From Dinghuibacter silviterrae (GTDB lineage: Bacteria; Bacteroidota; Bacteroidia; Chitinophagales; Chitinophagaceae): a stretch of DNA of 64,000 nt. A program made the translations under genes and the position numbers. The notes under the pieces are model-generated. The model saw only the letters and a program-made list of their open reading frames with translations. It ran no database searches and had not been told where the DNA came from. Of the stretch, positions 1-8,834 are shown piece by piece. The stretch covers positions 1,178,001 through 1,242,000 of the forward strand of contig NZ_SODV01000001.1 of assembly GCF_004366355.1 (NCBI RefSeq), given 5' to 3'. The stretch's first letter is position 1, and each line of letters begins with the position of its first letter.

Positions 1-921
1 GTTTTGCTGACCCTTTTCAAAGGGAAGCGTTTTCTGACACGCTATATCCGCGCACAAAAAATAGACGTCGTGTTGCCCCGGAGTATCTTTCCCGCACTGA
101 TGGTGTCGGGGTTGGCCGCCAGGGACCGCTCCAGGCGGTGGGTCTTCGATGCCGACGGGTTGCCGCTGGAAGAACGCGTGGATTTCGCGGGGATGAACCC
201 CCGGGGGCTGGAGTTCCGGTGGTTGAAAAGCGTGGAAAGTAAAATGATACACAGGTCTGACGCGGTGCTGGTACGGTCCGAAAAAGCCATACCCTTTCTG
301 GCGGAAGGCCCGTTCAAAGTCGTCACCAACGGCCGTGACCCGCAGCGGTATCTCCCGGCCACCCCCGAAGACCGTGCCCGGCGCCGCAAAGAATGGGGCG
401 TAACGGACCAGGGCATCGTCCTGGCGTATGCCGGATCTTTGGGGCCGCAATATTGCTTGCAGGAGATGCTGACCCTTTTTGAAAAAGCGCCACCGGGATC
501 CGTCCTCTTGCTGCTGACGGGCAACCCCGAAGCAGCGCCCGAACGGCAGGGGGTCATCGTCCGCAAGCTCCCGCCGGGAGAAGTGGCGGCCTACTTAGGC
601 GCCGCCGATATTGGGTTGGCCCTCCGGGAACCCAAAACGTCCATGCAGGGCGTGTTTCCCATAAAGCTGGGTGAATACCTGCTGTGCGGACTACCGGTGA
701 TCGCCACCGCGGGGATAGGCGACACCGGGACCCTGCTGGGAGGAGAAGCCTCCTGTCTGCTCCTGGAAAACCATGCGCCCGCTTCCCTTGAAAAAGCCGC
801 CCTTTGGGCGGTGTCGGCAGCCGCACGACCGGACCTGAAAACCGCCGCGCGCCGGCTGGGGCTCGCCCGGTTTAGCCTGGAGGAAAGTATACGAACCTAT
901 AAGCGCGCATTGGATGCTTGA
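1..921 (+). CDS. GT4-type glycosyltransferase, 5' end cut by window edge
   Basis: The reading frame is open from base 1, so the true start lies upstream and the acceptor-side N-terminal domain is incomplete. What remains is about 306 residues of a GT-B glycosyltransferase. After a linker with a V-T-N-G-R-D motif near residue 108 comes a C-terminal Rossmann domain (AYAGSLG near residue 140). The nucleotide-sugar-binding segment near residue 223 reads KLGEYLLCGLPVIAT, the usual GT4 signature. It probably adds one sugar to a lipid-linked oligosaccharide on the cytoplasmic face. The last 8 bases overlap the next gene, which suggests translational coupling. Donor and acceptor cannot be read from the sequence. 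Confidence 0.8.
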   Translation, partial: VLLTLFKGKRFLTRYIRAQKIDVVLPRSIFPALMVSGLAARDRSRRWVFDADGLPLEERVDFAGMNPRGLEFRWLKSVESKMIHRSDAVLVRSEKAIPFLAEGPFKVVTNGRDPQRYLPATPEDRARRRKEWGVTDQGIVLAYAGSLGPQYCLQEMLTLFEKAPPGSVLLLLTGNPEAAPERQGVIVRKLPPGEVAAYLGAADIGLALREPKTSMQGVFPIKLGEYLLCGLPVIATAGIGDTGTLLGGEASCLLLENHAPASLEKAALWAVSAAARPDLKTAARRLGLARFSLEESIRTYKRALDA

Positions 922-2092
922 CCTGCTTGTCATAGTGATTTTGTTGAGCCTGGTGGTCATGACCAACCGGAGGCTGGCCTACGCCAACGAGACCATTCAT
1001 GCAAAGTGGCTGGAACAGAATTTGAACCGGTTACTGGCCTATCATACCGCCTTTTCCTTTCTTTTCCCCCTTTTACCCGGGGATGCCAGCGGCTATTGGG
1101 GATTTACCCTGCAACAGGTCACCGTGCATTCCAACAATATGTTTGACTATTTCGGGCTGGGTACGCCATTCCTGCTTTTCCTTGACTTTATACCGGTCAA
1201 GGTCATGGGGCTGTCCTTCCTGACGGGGAACATCATGTACGGGCTTCTGGGTTTTTGCGGGCTGCGTTACCTGTTCCTTCTCTACTACAAATCCCTGAAC
1301 CTGGATATTCTTGTGTTTGGCGTGCGGACGGTGCCCTTTCTCTTTTACCTGCCCAACCTGAATTTCTGGACCGCGGGTGTGGGGAAGGATACCCTTTGTT
1401 TCTTTGGCATCGCCTGCTTTGTATACGGGATCCAGTTTTATAGAAGACGCATCATTTCGATGGCGCTTGCCGCGGCCCTGGTCTATTTCATCCGGCCCCA
1501 CGTGGCCTTTATGATGGGCGCGAGCCTGGCGATATGCGTGGTCTTTTCCGGTAGGATGAAGGCGATCTATAAAATCCTGTTCCTGGCCCTGGTGGCCGCA
1601 GGGGCCGCCGTCGTCTACAAACAGGTGCTGGGGTATCTTCGGATCGAAGACCTAAGTACGAAAAGCCTGTCCGGGGTCGCCAGCGATACGGCGGGTCTGC
1701 TGGAACAGGGGCTCACCGGCTCTGCTGTGGACATACAGTCCTACCCATTGCCCCTGAAGTTTTTCACCTACCTGTTCCGGCCGCTTTTTTTCGATGTCCA
1801 CAACGTGCTCACCCTCGTCAGCTCCTTCGAAAACCTGGCTTATCTCGTGATCCTTATAAAAGCCTTGCCCAACCTGCGCCGGAGAGACATAGGGGCCATG
1901 CCCATGTGGATGCGGACGGGGTTGCTGATCTTCCTGTTTGCCATGGTCGTTTTTTCCAGCAGCCTGGGAAACCTGGGGATTATCATGCGGATGAAAAATA
2001 TGACGATGATTTATTTGCTCATGTACTGCACCTGGTCTATCAGCCGAAGGAAGGCGGAACTGGCGGCCCGCGCAACCTTAACTCACAATTAA
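914..2092 (+). CDS. Polytopic membrane protein, candidate polysaccharide polymerase (Wzy-like)
   Basis: This 392-residue protein is dominated by hydrophobic helices, roughly ten by eye. It starts with a long N-terminal helix (LLVIVILLSLVV), and loops carry FWTAGVGKDTLCFFG near residue 152 and FIRPHVAF near residue 193. A helix-loop-helix pattern with an Arg/His pair in a loop recalls O-antigen polymerases, which polymerise lipid-linked repeat units at the periplasmic face. No Wzy signature is clear enough for a firm call. It overlaps the upstream glycosyltransferase by 8 bases. A second, clearer polymerase candidate of the EpsG type is encoded at 26995. Other membrane roles, such as a lipid-linked sugar transferase, remain possible. 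Confidence 0.6.
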   Translation: MLDLLVIVILLSLVVMTNRRLAYANETIHAKWLEQNLNRLLAYHTAFSFLFPLLPGDASGYWGFTLQQVTVHSNNMFDYFGLGTPFLLFLDFIPVKVMGLSFLTGNIMYGLLGFCGLRYLFLLYYKSLNLDILVFGVRTVPFLFYLPNLNFWTAGVGKDTLCFFGIACFVYGIQFYRRRIISMALAAALVYFIRPHVAFMMGASLAICVVFSGRMKAIYKILFLALVAAGAAVVYKQVLGYLRIEDLSTKSLSGVASDTAGLLEQGLTGSAVDIQSYPLPLKFFTYLFRPLFFDVHNVLTLVSSFENLAYLVILIKALPNLRRRDIGAMPMWMRTGLLIFLFAMVVFSSSLGNLGIIMRMKNMTMIYLLMYCTWSISRRKAELAARATLTHN

Positions 2093-2118
2093 TTCGTATA
2101 TTGTTGGAAAATATCCTT

Positions 2119-3177
2119 TTGAAAATCCTTATCCTGTCCAGGTATTCGCGTATGGGCGCCAGCAGCCGTTTGCGGTTGTACCAGTACATCCCCTATTTCG
2201 AGGCGCAGGGTATCGATTGCAGGATACACCCCTTATTCAACGACCGTTATTTACAGGAATTATATGGAAACGGGCGCGTCAGCCGTGGCAACCTTGCCCG
2301 TTGTTATTGGGCCATGGCCCGGCAGGTCTACCGCGCGGCGAACTACGACCTGGTCCTCATCGAAAAAGAAATATTCCCTTTTTTACCGGCCTGGGCGGAA
2401 CGATGGCTGGCCTGGAAACGCGTTCCTTATGTCGTAGATTACGACGACGCGATCTTTCACAACTATGACCTGCATCCTCAACCGCTCGTACGGAGACTGT
2501 TCAAAAAGAAGATCGCAGAGGTGATGCGGCACGCGGCCGCTGTCACCTGCGGCAACCATTACCTGGCGGACTACGCCAGGCGGGCAACCGAAAGGGTACA
2601 CCTTATCCCAACCGTCATCGAGCCGGAACGTTATGTGCCCAAAAGCGGGCACGCACCAAAAGAAGTCGTCATCGGTTGGATCGGCTCCCCGACCTCCATG
2701 CGCTACCTGGCTGAGTTAAAGCCTGTGTTGGAGGACCTGATGCGCGAGTACCCCGTCCGCCTGCACATTGTCGGTGGCAAAAAAGGCATCGGCCTGGGGG
2801 AACGGGAAAGTGTCCTGGATTGGTCCGAAGACACGGAGACGGTGCTGGTCGGACAATTCGACATCGGGGTCATGCCGTTGCACGACAGCCCTTGGGAATT
2901 GGGGAAATGTGGGTATAAACTGATCCAGTATATGGGTTGCGGCTTACCCGTCGTGGGAAGCCCCGTCGGCGTCAACAGCGACATCATCCGGGATGGCGAC
3001 AACGGTTTCCTGGCTGCGACGCCCGAGGCCTGGAAAACGGCCCTGAGCAAGCTCATCCGCGACCCCGGGCTCCGGCTGTCCATGGGCAGGGCGGGCCGCA
3101 GGATGGTCGAGGAGCAGTACAACACGAAGGCGGCGGGGACACTCTGGATGAACATCCTGCAACCTTTAAAGAACTAA
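2119..3177 (+). CDS. GT4 family glycosyltransferase
   Basis: This is a GT-B glycosyltransferase of 352 residues. The frame is open much further upstream, back into the preceding membrane-protein gene. The TTG at 2119 was chosen because it places MKILILSRYSRMGASSRLR at the N-terminus, the usual first beta strand and glycine loop of such enzymes; a TTG at 2101 or 2104 is the alternative. The C-terminal domain shows IGWIGSPTS near residue 182 and YKLIQYMGCGLPVVGSPVG near residue 265, where the donor nucleotide binds. The enzyme should act in the cytoplasm on a lipid-linked intermediate. Only 3 bases separate it from the downstream asnB-type gene. The sugar is unknown. Confidence 0.82.
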   Translation: MKILILSRYSRMGASSRLRLYQYIPYFEAQGIDCRIHPLFNDRYLQELYGNGRVSRGNLARCYWAMARQVYRAANYDLVLIEKEIFPFLPAWAERWLAWKRVPYVVDYDDAIFHNYDLHPQPLVRRLFKKKIAEVMRHAAAVTCGNHYLADYARRATERVHLIPTVIEPERYVPKSGHAPKEVVIGWIGSPTSMRYLAELKPVLEDLMREYPVRLHIVGGKKGIGLGERESVLDWSEDTETVLVGQFDIGVMPLHDSPWELGKCGYKLIQYMGCGLPVVGSPVGVNSDIIRDGDNGFLAATPEAWKTALSKLIRDPGLRLSMGRAGRRMVEEQYNTKAAGTLWMNILQPLKN

Positions 3178-3180
3178 ACT

Positions 3181-5028
3181 ATGTGTGGGATATTCGGCAC
3201 GATCCATTTCCAGGCACCCCAACCGGGGGTGGTGCTTTCCGCGCTGGCCCACCGCGGGCCGGATGAACAAAACCACCTGGCCGGTGAGCGCGTCAGCCTT
3301 TACCATACGCGGCTGGCCATACAGGACCTGACGCCCTCGGGCAGACAGCCGATGCAGCACAACGGCGTGTACATCACGTTTAACGGGGAGATCTACAACC
3401 ATTGGGAGCTCAGAAAGAAATACGGTCTTTCCAGCGCCTCGCGTTCGGATACGATGACGCTTCTTTTGCTGTACGAGGCGCTGGGGACGGCCATGTTCGA
3501 AACCATCGATGGCATGTTTGCGCTGGCCATCCACGACACGGCAAACGGAAAGCTGCTCCTGGCAAGGGACCGGGCGGGGAAAAAACCCCTCTACCTCTGG
3601 AGCCGGGGACGCAGCCTGGCCTTCTCATCGGAACTAAACGCCCTGAAGGACGTCGTCCGGCCGTCCCTGGACGAGGCGTCGATCGCGGACTACCTCTACC
3701 TGGGGTATCACTTCCGCGCCGCCACCCCCTACCGGGAGATCGAGGAACTGGAAGCCGGCACTTTTTTAGAGGTCGACCTCGACACCCTGGACCGCAAAAA
3801 GGTGCGTTGGTTTGACATCGCCGACGCGTATAGCCGGCCCCTGGACCTCACTCCCGAAGAAGCGCTGGCCGGTCTTGACGAACGGCTGCACCTCGCCGTG
3901 CAAAGAAGGATCGACAGCTCGGACCTGGAGGTCGGATCCTTTCTCAGCGGGGGGATCGACAGCGGCCTGGTGACGGCCATTGCCTCGGCCTATACCAAAG
4001 ACCTGAAAACGTTCACGGTAAAGATGCCGGGCGCTTACGACGAATCCGTCCTTGCGCAGTCCGTGGCGGAGAAGTACGGTACACGCCATACGACCATCGA
4101 GATCTCCTTTGACGGGTTGCGGGATGACTTTACCCGGATTGTGTCCAACTATGGCGAACCGTTTTTCGACAGTTCCGCCATCCCCAGCTACTATGTCTCC
4201 CAGGAGGCCAGAAAGCACATCACCGTCGTCCTGAACGGGGATGGGGCGGACGAACTGTTTGGCGGGTACAGACGGTATATGCCTTTCCGGTATTATGATT
4301 TTTTTGGGCGGAAAGGGCCCGTCTCCTGGTTTGCCCGTACCGCCGGGAACCTCTTGCCGCCGGGACACCGGAAACAGGATGTGTATACCTATGTCTACCG
4401 GCTGTTGAAATTCGCCGGGTATAAGGAGCTCACCGATATATACGGGGGCGCCACCACAGACCTGTTTACAGGCTACAAAAACGAATTTGAAACCCCACCC
4501 CGTTTGCAGGGACTGACCGAACTGTTGGACCGGGTCAGCCGGTTGCCGGTGTCTTCGCTGTCGAAGATCCTGATCGCGGATTTCGACACGATCCTGTTCA
4601 GCGACCTCCTTGTCAAAATGGACATTGCCACCATGGCGCATTCCCTGGAAGGCAGGAGCCCGTTCCTGTCGAAAGAGCTGCTGGAATTTGCCCCAACGCT
4701 AAAGGACGGATATAAGATCCGCGGCCGCCGGTCGAAGGTCCTGCTCCGGTCCCTGGCCGGGCGTTACCTCCCCGAAGCGCTGATCGACCAGCCCAAACGG
4801 GGGTTCGAAATTCCCCTGAAGGACTGGATGAACGGGGTGCTCGGCGAGATGACCGAAGACTATCTCTTTGGTTCGGCGGGAGCGTTGTATCCCACCCTGA
4901 TCCGGAAGTCTTTTGTAACCGATGTGTTTAAACGGAAAGTCAACCTCTCGGAGGAGCGGAGGGCCAAGATGCTCTACGCCCTCCTCTGCCTGGAGGTTTG
5001 GTATAAAAGAGTGTATCAACATGGATAA
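3181..5028 (+). CDS. asnB: Asparagine synthase (glutamine-hydrolysing) type amidotransferase
   Basis: This 615-residue protein has the full two-domain AsnB layout. Cys2 of the N-terminal MCGIFG is the glutaminase nucleophile, followed by RGPD (25-28) and FNGEIYN (67-73). The synthetase domain has the ATP pyrophosphatase loop SGGIDS at 256-261. In the housekeeping role it makes asparagine from aspartate, glutamine and ATP. Inside polysaccharide loci, relatives are thought to amidate uronic-acid or other carboxylated sugars. The setting here, with glycosyltransferases on both sides and an 8-base overlap with the next one, favours a role in polymer modification. Sequence alone cannot separate the two roles. 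Confidence 0.9.
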   Translation: MCGIFGTIHFQAPQPGVVLSALAHRGPDEQNHLAGERVSLYHTRLAIQDLTPSGRQPMQHNGVYITFNGEIYNHWELRKKYGLSSASRSDTMTLLLLYEALGTAMFETIDGMFALAIHDTANGKLLLARDRAGKKPLYLWSRGRSLAFSSELNALKDVVRPSLDEASIADYLYLGYHFRAATPYREIEELEAGTFLEVDLDTLDRKKVRWFDIADAYSRPLDLTPEEALAGLDERLHLAVQRRIDSSDLEVGSFLSGGIDSGLVTAIASAYTKDLKTFTVKMPGAYDESVLAQSVAEKYGTRHTTIEISFDGLRDDFTRIVSNYGEPFFDSSAIPSYYVSQEARKHITVVLNGDGADELFGGYRRYMPFRYYDFFGRKGPVSWFARTAGNLLPPGHRKQDVYTYVYRLLKFAGYKELTDIYGGATTDLFTGYKNEFETPPRLQGLTELLDRVSRLPVSSLSKILIADFDTILFSDLLVKMDIATMAHSLEGRSPFLSKELLEFAPTLKDGYKIRGRRSKVLLRSLAGRYLPEALIDQPKRGFEIPLKDWMNGVLGEMTEDYLFGSAGALYPTLIRKSFVTDVFKRKVNLSEERRAKMLYALLCLEVWYKRVYQHG

Positions 5029-6172
5029 ACTGGTAAGGATAACGACCGTCCCGCTCTCCCTGGACAAATTGCTGGAGGGGCAGATGGGTTTTATGAAAAC
5101 CCGGGGGATGGACGTGGCGATGGTCAGCTCGGACGGACCGAGAAGGGAAGCCATCGCCGCCCGTGAAGGTTGTCCGTATTACGTTGTGTCTATGACGAGG
5201 GTTATTTCACCCGTCCGGGATTTGGTCAGCGTCTGGCGAATGGTGCGCCTGTTTCGATCGCTGCGGCCGGATATCGTCCATACCCACACCCCAAAGGCCG
5301 GCCTGGTGGGGATGATGGCGGCCTGGTGGTGCCGCGTACCCGTGCGGATGCATACCGTCGCGGGTCTTCCCCTGATGGAATCCACCGGTATGCGGCGCAG
5401 GCTGCTGGTCCTGGTGGAAAAGATCACGTACGGATTTTCCTCGGGCGTCTATCCTAATTCCTATCGTCTCCTGCAATACATCAGCGATCAGCGTTTTTGC
5501 CGGCCCGGCAAGCTCAAAGTGATCGCGTCCGGCAGTTCCAACGGGATCGATGCGCATTACTTTAGCCGGACCCCCGAACTGGAAGCGCGCGCCGAGGAGG
5601 TGCGGAAGACGTACGGTATACCCGGTGACGCCTTCGTCTTTGTTTTTATCGGCCGGATCGTCCGGGACAAGGGGATACAGGAGCTCGTGGCTGCATGTAA
5701 ACCTCTGAAGGCCCACCTTCTCCTCGTAGGGCCCTTCGAAGACGACCTGGATCCGGTGGACGATGCCTGCCGGGAGGAGATCGAACGGAACCCCTCCATC
5801 CACGTGACCGGGTATCAACAGGACGTGCGTCCTTTCCTGGTGGCGGCAGACGTGCTGGCATTCCCCTCCTACCGTGAGGGTTTTCCGAATGTTCCTTTGC
5901 AGGCGGGTTGTCTGGGCCTGCCCTCCATCGTTTCGGACATCAACGGCTGTAATGAGATCGTGGAGGAAGGGATCAACGGCCTGGTGGTCCCGGCCAAGGA
6001 CACCAACGCCCTCCGGCGGGCCTTGGAACGGATGATCGATGAACCGGGTTTGCGCGACCGTTGTGCAAAAAACGCGCGGGACCGTATCACCGGCCGCTAT
6101 GGGCGGGAAGTTGTCTGGGATGCCTTGCACCGGGAATATCAGGAACAGAAAAGGAGGGCCCATGCTTTATAA
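5021..6172 (+). CDS. GT4 glycosyltransferase, PglA/CapM-like
   Basis: The ATG at 5021 overlaps the preceding stop by 8 bases and gives a 383-residue protein beginning MDKLVRITTVPLSLDKLL. HTHTPKAGLVGM (near residue 87) followed by HTVAGLPLMES and VYPNS resembles PglA and CapM, which add the second sugar to undecaprenyl-diphosphate-linked bacillosamine-type residues. The C-terminal domain has FVFIGRIVRDKGI near residue 207 and SYREGFPNVPLQAGCLG near residue 285, the EX7E-type donor site. The next genes encode a PglC-like phosphoglycosyl transferase and enzymes for a 4-amino sugar, so this enzyme probably extends that first sugar. The PglA assignment is an inference from motifs and context. Confidence 0.82.
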   Translation: MDKLVRITTVPLSLDKLLEGQMGFMKTRGMDVAMVSSDGPRREAIAAREGCPYYVVSMTRVISPVRDLVSVWRMVRLFRSLRPDIVHTHTPKAGLVGMMAAWWCRVPVRMHTVAGLPLMESTGMRRRLLVLVEKITYGFSSGVYPNSYRLLQYISDQRFCRPGKLKVIASGSSNGIDAHYFSRTPELEARAEEVRKTYGIPGDAFVFVFIGRIVRDKGIQELVAACKPLKAHLLLVGPFEDDLDPVDDACREEIERNPSIHVTGYQQDVRPFLVAADVLAFPSYREGFPNVPLQAGCLGLPSIVSDINGCNEIVEEGINGLVVPAKDTNALRRALERMIDEPGLRDRCAKNARDRITGRYGREVVWDALHREYQEQKRRAHAL

Positions 6173-6788
6173 GCGTTTTATAAAGCGTACGATGGACATC
6201 CTCCTTGCAGGGACAGTCTTCCTGTGTTTGTCACCGGTTCTTGTACTCGTAATGCTACTGATCGTCGCCGTTTCGGGAAAAAATCCTTTTTTTGTACAAG
6301 TCCGGCCTGGAAAAAGGGGGAAACCCTTCCGGATCATCAAGCTCAAAACGATGCTTGACCTCCGGGACGGGAACGGGGTGTTGCTGCCGGACGAGCGGCG
6401 GCTCACGCCCCTGGGGAAGTTTATCCGGAAGACGTCCCTGGACGAGCTGCCGCAGTTGCTCAACGTCGTCAGGGGCGAGATGAGCCTCATCGGCCCCCGG
6501 CCCTTGCTGATGGAATACCTGGAGCTCTACAACGACTTTCAGGCCCGGCGGCACGAGGTACGCCCGGGGATCACCGGCTGGGCCCAGGTCAATGGCCGCA
6601 ATGCCATCGGGTGGGACGAACGTTTCGCTCTGGACGTCTGGTACGTGGATCACCTTTCCGCGGGGCTGGACCTCCGGATCGTGTGGATGACGGTATGGAA
6701 GGTGGGGTCGTCGAAGGGCGTTAACCAACAAGGCCAGGCTACGGTGGCTTATTTCCGTGGCAACGGACACAAACAAGAAGTACTATGA
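6162..6788 (+). CDS. Undecaprenyl-phosphate sugar-1-phosphate transferase (PglC/WcaJ-type)
   Basis: This 208-residue protein is the size of a minimal monotopic phosphoglycosyl transferase such as PglC. An N-terminal hydrophobic re-entrant helix (about residues 13-38) is followed by the catalytic Asp94-Glu95 in LDELPQL, then GPRPL at 111-115 and RPGITGWAQVNGRN from residue 134. Such enzymes transfer sugar-1-phosphate from a UDP-sugar to undecaprenyl phosphate and so start the repeat unit. The ATG at 6162 was chosen because AGGAGGG lies just upstream and the encoded protein begins at the conserved KRxxD helix. It overlaps the GT4 gene by 11 bases and the formyltransferase by 4. It is the only initiating transferase seen in the window. 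Confidence 0.92.
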   Translation: MLYKRFIKRTMDILLAGTVFLCLSPVLVLVMLLIVAVSGKNPFFVQVRPGKRGKPFRIIKLKTMLDLRDGNGVLLPDERRLTPLGKFIRKTSLDELPQLLNVVRGEMSLIGPRPLLMEYLELYNDFQARRHEVRPGITGWAQVNGRNAIGWDERFALDVWYVDHLSAGLDLRIVWMTVWKVGSSKGVNQQGQATVAYFRGNGHKQEVL

Positions 6789-7561
6789 GATATGCGTTTG
6801 CCGGCGACAGGGCGATAGCGGTAACGGCACTGATGGAATTGAAAAAGCGCGGATATGCCCCGCTCGCCTTACTGGTGTCCGGACCGGATAAGGCCAGCCA
6901 CGCCGGCGAACTGACGAAGCTGAGCGGTCTTGACCCGGACCACGTGCTGGAAGGAACGGCCTTTAAAGAAGAGAAAGGCCGGAACCTGCTCAAAAGCCTC
7001 AACCTGGATTATATCATTGGTATCCATTTCCCCTACGTGGTTCCGGCAGAAGTCCTGGGGATTCCCCGGATCGGTGTCCTGAACCTCCACCCTGCCTTTC
7101 TCCCGTACAACAGGGGGTGGCATACGCCCAGTTGGGCGATCGTGGAAGGGACCCCTTATGGCGCCACCCTCCATTTCATGACTGAGGCACTGGACGAAGG
7201 GGACGTTGTCCTTCAGCGCGAATGTCCGCCGCTACCGGGAGACACGGCGCATAGCCTTTACCAAAGGGTCCTGGCGCTGGAGGGCGCTATGTTTGCGGAG
7301 GCCATCCCCCTGCTGGCCACCCTGAACCCGCCCCGGCAGCCACAGAATAGCGCCGGGACAGCGCACGCCCGCCGGGACCTGGGGTTGCTACAACCCCTCG
7401 ATCCGGAAGAAAACGTGCGCACCGGGGACCTGTTGAAAAGGCTCCGGGCCCTGACGACCAATAAGACAGAAGAAGCCGCCTATCTCATCGAAGACGGCCG
7501 GAAATACTTTATACAGGTGACGATGACGCCCGAAACAGAAAACACCCCCCATGTCGGATAA
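6785..7561 (+). CDS. Formyltransferase, probable N-formylation of a nucleotide amino sugar
   Basis: This 258-residue protein has the formyl-transferase fold of Fmt, ArnA and sugar N-formyltransferases. LNLHPAFLPYNRGWHT carries Asn100 and His102, and LDEGD carries Asp137, giving the N-H-D catalytic set. The C-terminal part is far too short for a tRNA-binding Fmt domain, so tRNA is an unlikely substrate. The gene sits between a phosphoglycosyl transferase and an aminotransferase, with a 4-base overlap upstream and an 11-base overlap downstream. The likely reaction is transfer of formyl from N10-formyltetrahydrofolate to the 4-amino group of a UDP-linked 2,4-diamino-2,4,6-trideoxy sugar. Substrate is inferred from neighbours only. 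Confidence 0.85.
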   Translation: MRYAFAGDRAIAVTALMELKKRGYAPLALLVSGPDKASHAGELTKLSGLDPDHVLEGTAFKEEKGRNLLKSLNLDYIIGIHFPYVVPAEVLGIPRIGVLNLHPAFLPYNRGWHTPSWAIVEGTPYGATLHFMTEALDEGDVVLQRECPPLPGDTAHSLYQRVLALEGAMFAEAIPLLATLNPPRQPQNSAGTAHARRDLGLLQPLDPEENVRTGDLLKRLRALTTNKTEEAAYLIEDGRKYFIQVTMTPETENTPHVG

Positions 7562-8723
7562 ACAACATTCCCCCAAAATCTGGCTTTCCGCTCCCCACAT
7601 GGGTGGTGCGGAGCAGTCGTTTGTCGAGGAAGCCTTTGCCACCAACTGGGTGGCTCCGCTGGGACCCCATGTCGACGGTTTTGAAGCAGACCTGTCCATT
7701 TTCCTGGGCAGGGACCGGCACGTCACCGCCCTGTCGTCCGGGACCGCCGCCCTGCATCTGGCGCTGATTTTACTCGGCGTGGACCGGGGTGACGAGGTCA
7801 TCTGCCAGAGCATGACCTTTTCCGCTTCCGCCAACCCCATTGGCTATCTTGGCGCCACGCCCGTTTTCGTGGATTCCGAGACCGATACCTGGAACATGTC
7901 CCCGGACCTGCTGGAGAAAGCCATCCGCGACAGACAAGCCAAGGGCAAAAAAATAAAGGCGATCATCCCCGTTCATTTGTACGGCATGCCCGCCCGCATG
8001 GACCGCATCCAGGCCATCGCGCAGCATTATGGCATACCCATCGTGGAAGACGCCGCCGAGGCCCTGGGGTCTACGTTGAAGGGCCGCCAGATGGGGACGC
8101 TGGGAGACCTGTCGATCTTGTCCTTCAACGGCAATAAAATCATCACCACCTCCGGAGGCGGTGCCCTGGTATCCGGGGACGCCGGTTGGATCAAACGCGC
8201 CCGCTACTTAGCCACCCAGGCCAGGGACCCGGCGCCGCACTATGAACATTCTGTCTTAGGGTACAACTACCGGATGAGCAATATCTGCGCCGGGATCGGG
8301 CGCGGACAAATGCAGGTGCTGGAGGACCGGGTCCTGCAAAGAAGGGCCAATTTTGCCTTTTATTATGACTGGCTGGCGGGCGTCCCCGGGTTCTCTTTTC
8401 AACCGGAGGCCGAGGGCGCGTACAGCAACCGCTGGCTGACGACGATCCTGGTCGACCCCGCGTGCAGTCCGGGCGGCGTCACCCGGGAAGACCTCCGGCT
8501 GGCCCTTGCTGCGGACAATATCGAATCCCGGCCGTTGTGGAAACCGATGCACCGGCAACCCGTCTTCGAAGGCTGCCCCTTTTACGGGGACGGAACCGCC
8601 GACCGGTTGTTTGAACAGGGGCTTTGCCTGCCGTCGGGCACCAGTCTCACCCCCGGAGACCTGGAAAGGGTCCGGGCCGTTCTCCTAAAACTATTCCAAA
8701 CGAACACAATATCAACGCCTTAG
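7551..8723 (+). CDS. DegT/DnrJ/EryC1-type PLP aminotransferase (PglE-like)
   Basis: This 390-residue PLP enzyme has ALSSGTAALHLAL near residue 60 (phosphate-binding), VEDAAEALGS near residue 165 with Asp167 for the pyridine nitrogen, and SFNGNKIITTSGGG with Lys196 as the Schiff-base lysine. These are hallmarks of nucleotide-sugar aminotransferases that use glutamate to aminate a 4-keto or 3-keto sugar. The opening SAPHMGG...NWVAPLGPHV is typical of PglE/LegC-like 4-aminotransferases. With the dehydratase at 8835 and the formyltransferase at 6785 it would form UDP-4-amino-4,6-dideoxy-GlcNAc and then its N-formyl derivative. It starts within the end of the formyltransferase gene. Confidence 0.9.
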   Translation: MSDKQHSPKIWLSAPHMGGAEQSFVEEAFATNWVAPLGPHVDGFEADLSIFLGRDRHVTALSSGTAALHLALILLGVDRGDEVICQSMTFSASANPIGYLGATPVFVDSETDTWNMSPDLLEKAIRDRQAKGKKIKAIIPVHLYGMPARMDRIQAIAQHYGIPIVEDAAEALGSTLKGRQMGTLGDLSILSFNGNKIITTSGGGALVSGDAGWIKRARYLATQARDPAPHYEHSVLGYNYRMSNICAGIGRGQMQVLEDRVLQRRANFAFYYDWLAGVPGFSFQPEAEGAYSNRWLTTILVDPACSPGGVTREDLRLALAADNIESRPLWKPMHRQPVFEGCPFYGDGTADRLFEQGLCLPSGTSLTPGDLERVRAVLLKLFQTNTISTP

Positions 8724-8834
8724 TTAATTGCATGTAAATAGACACCGACAGCCTGCGATAATATGAAATTATTGAATATCTTAGGCTCGTAAAGTATCCT
8801 ATAGTAAAAACCGACTGGCTTTAAATCCGACTCT

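Noticed and set aside
8777-8784. TATCTTAG box in the gap before the dehydratase gene
   Set aside because: It has one mismatch to the -7 consensus and no TTG at the right distance, so the evidence is too weak for a promoter call.
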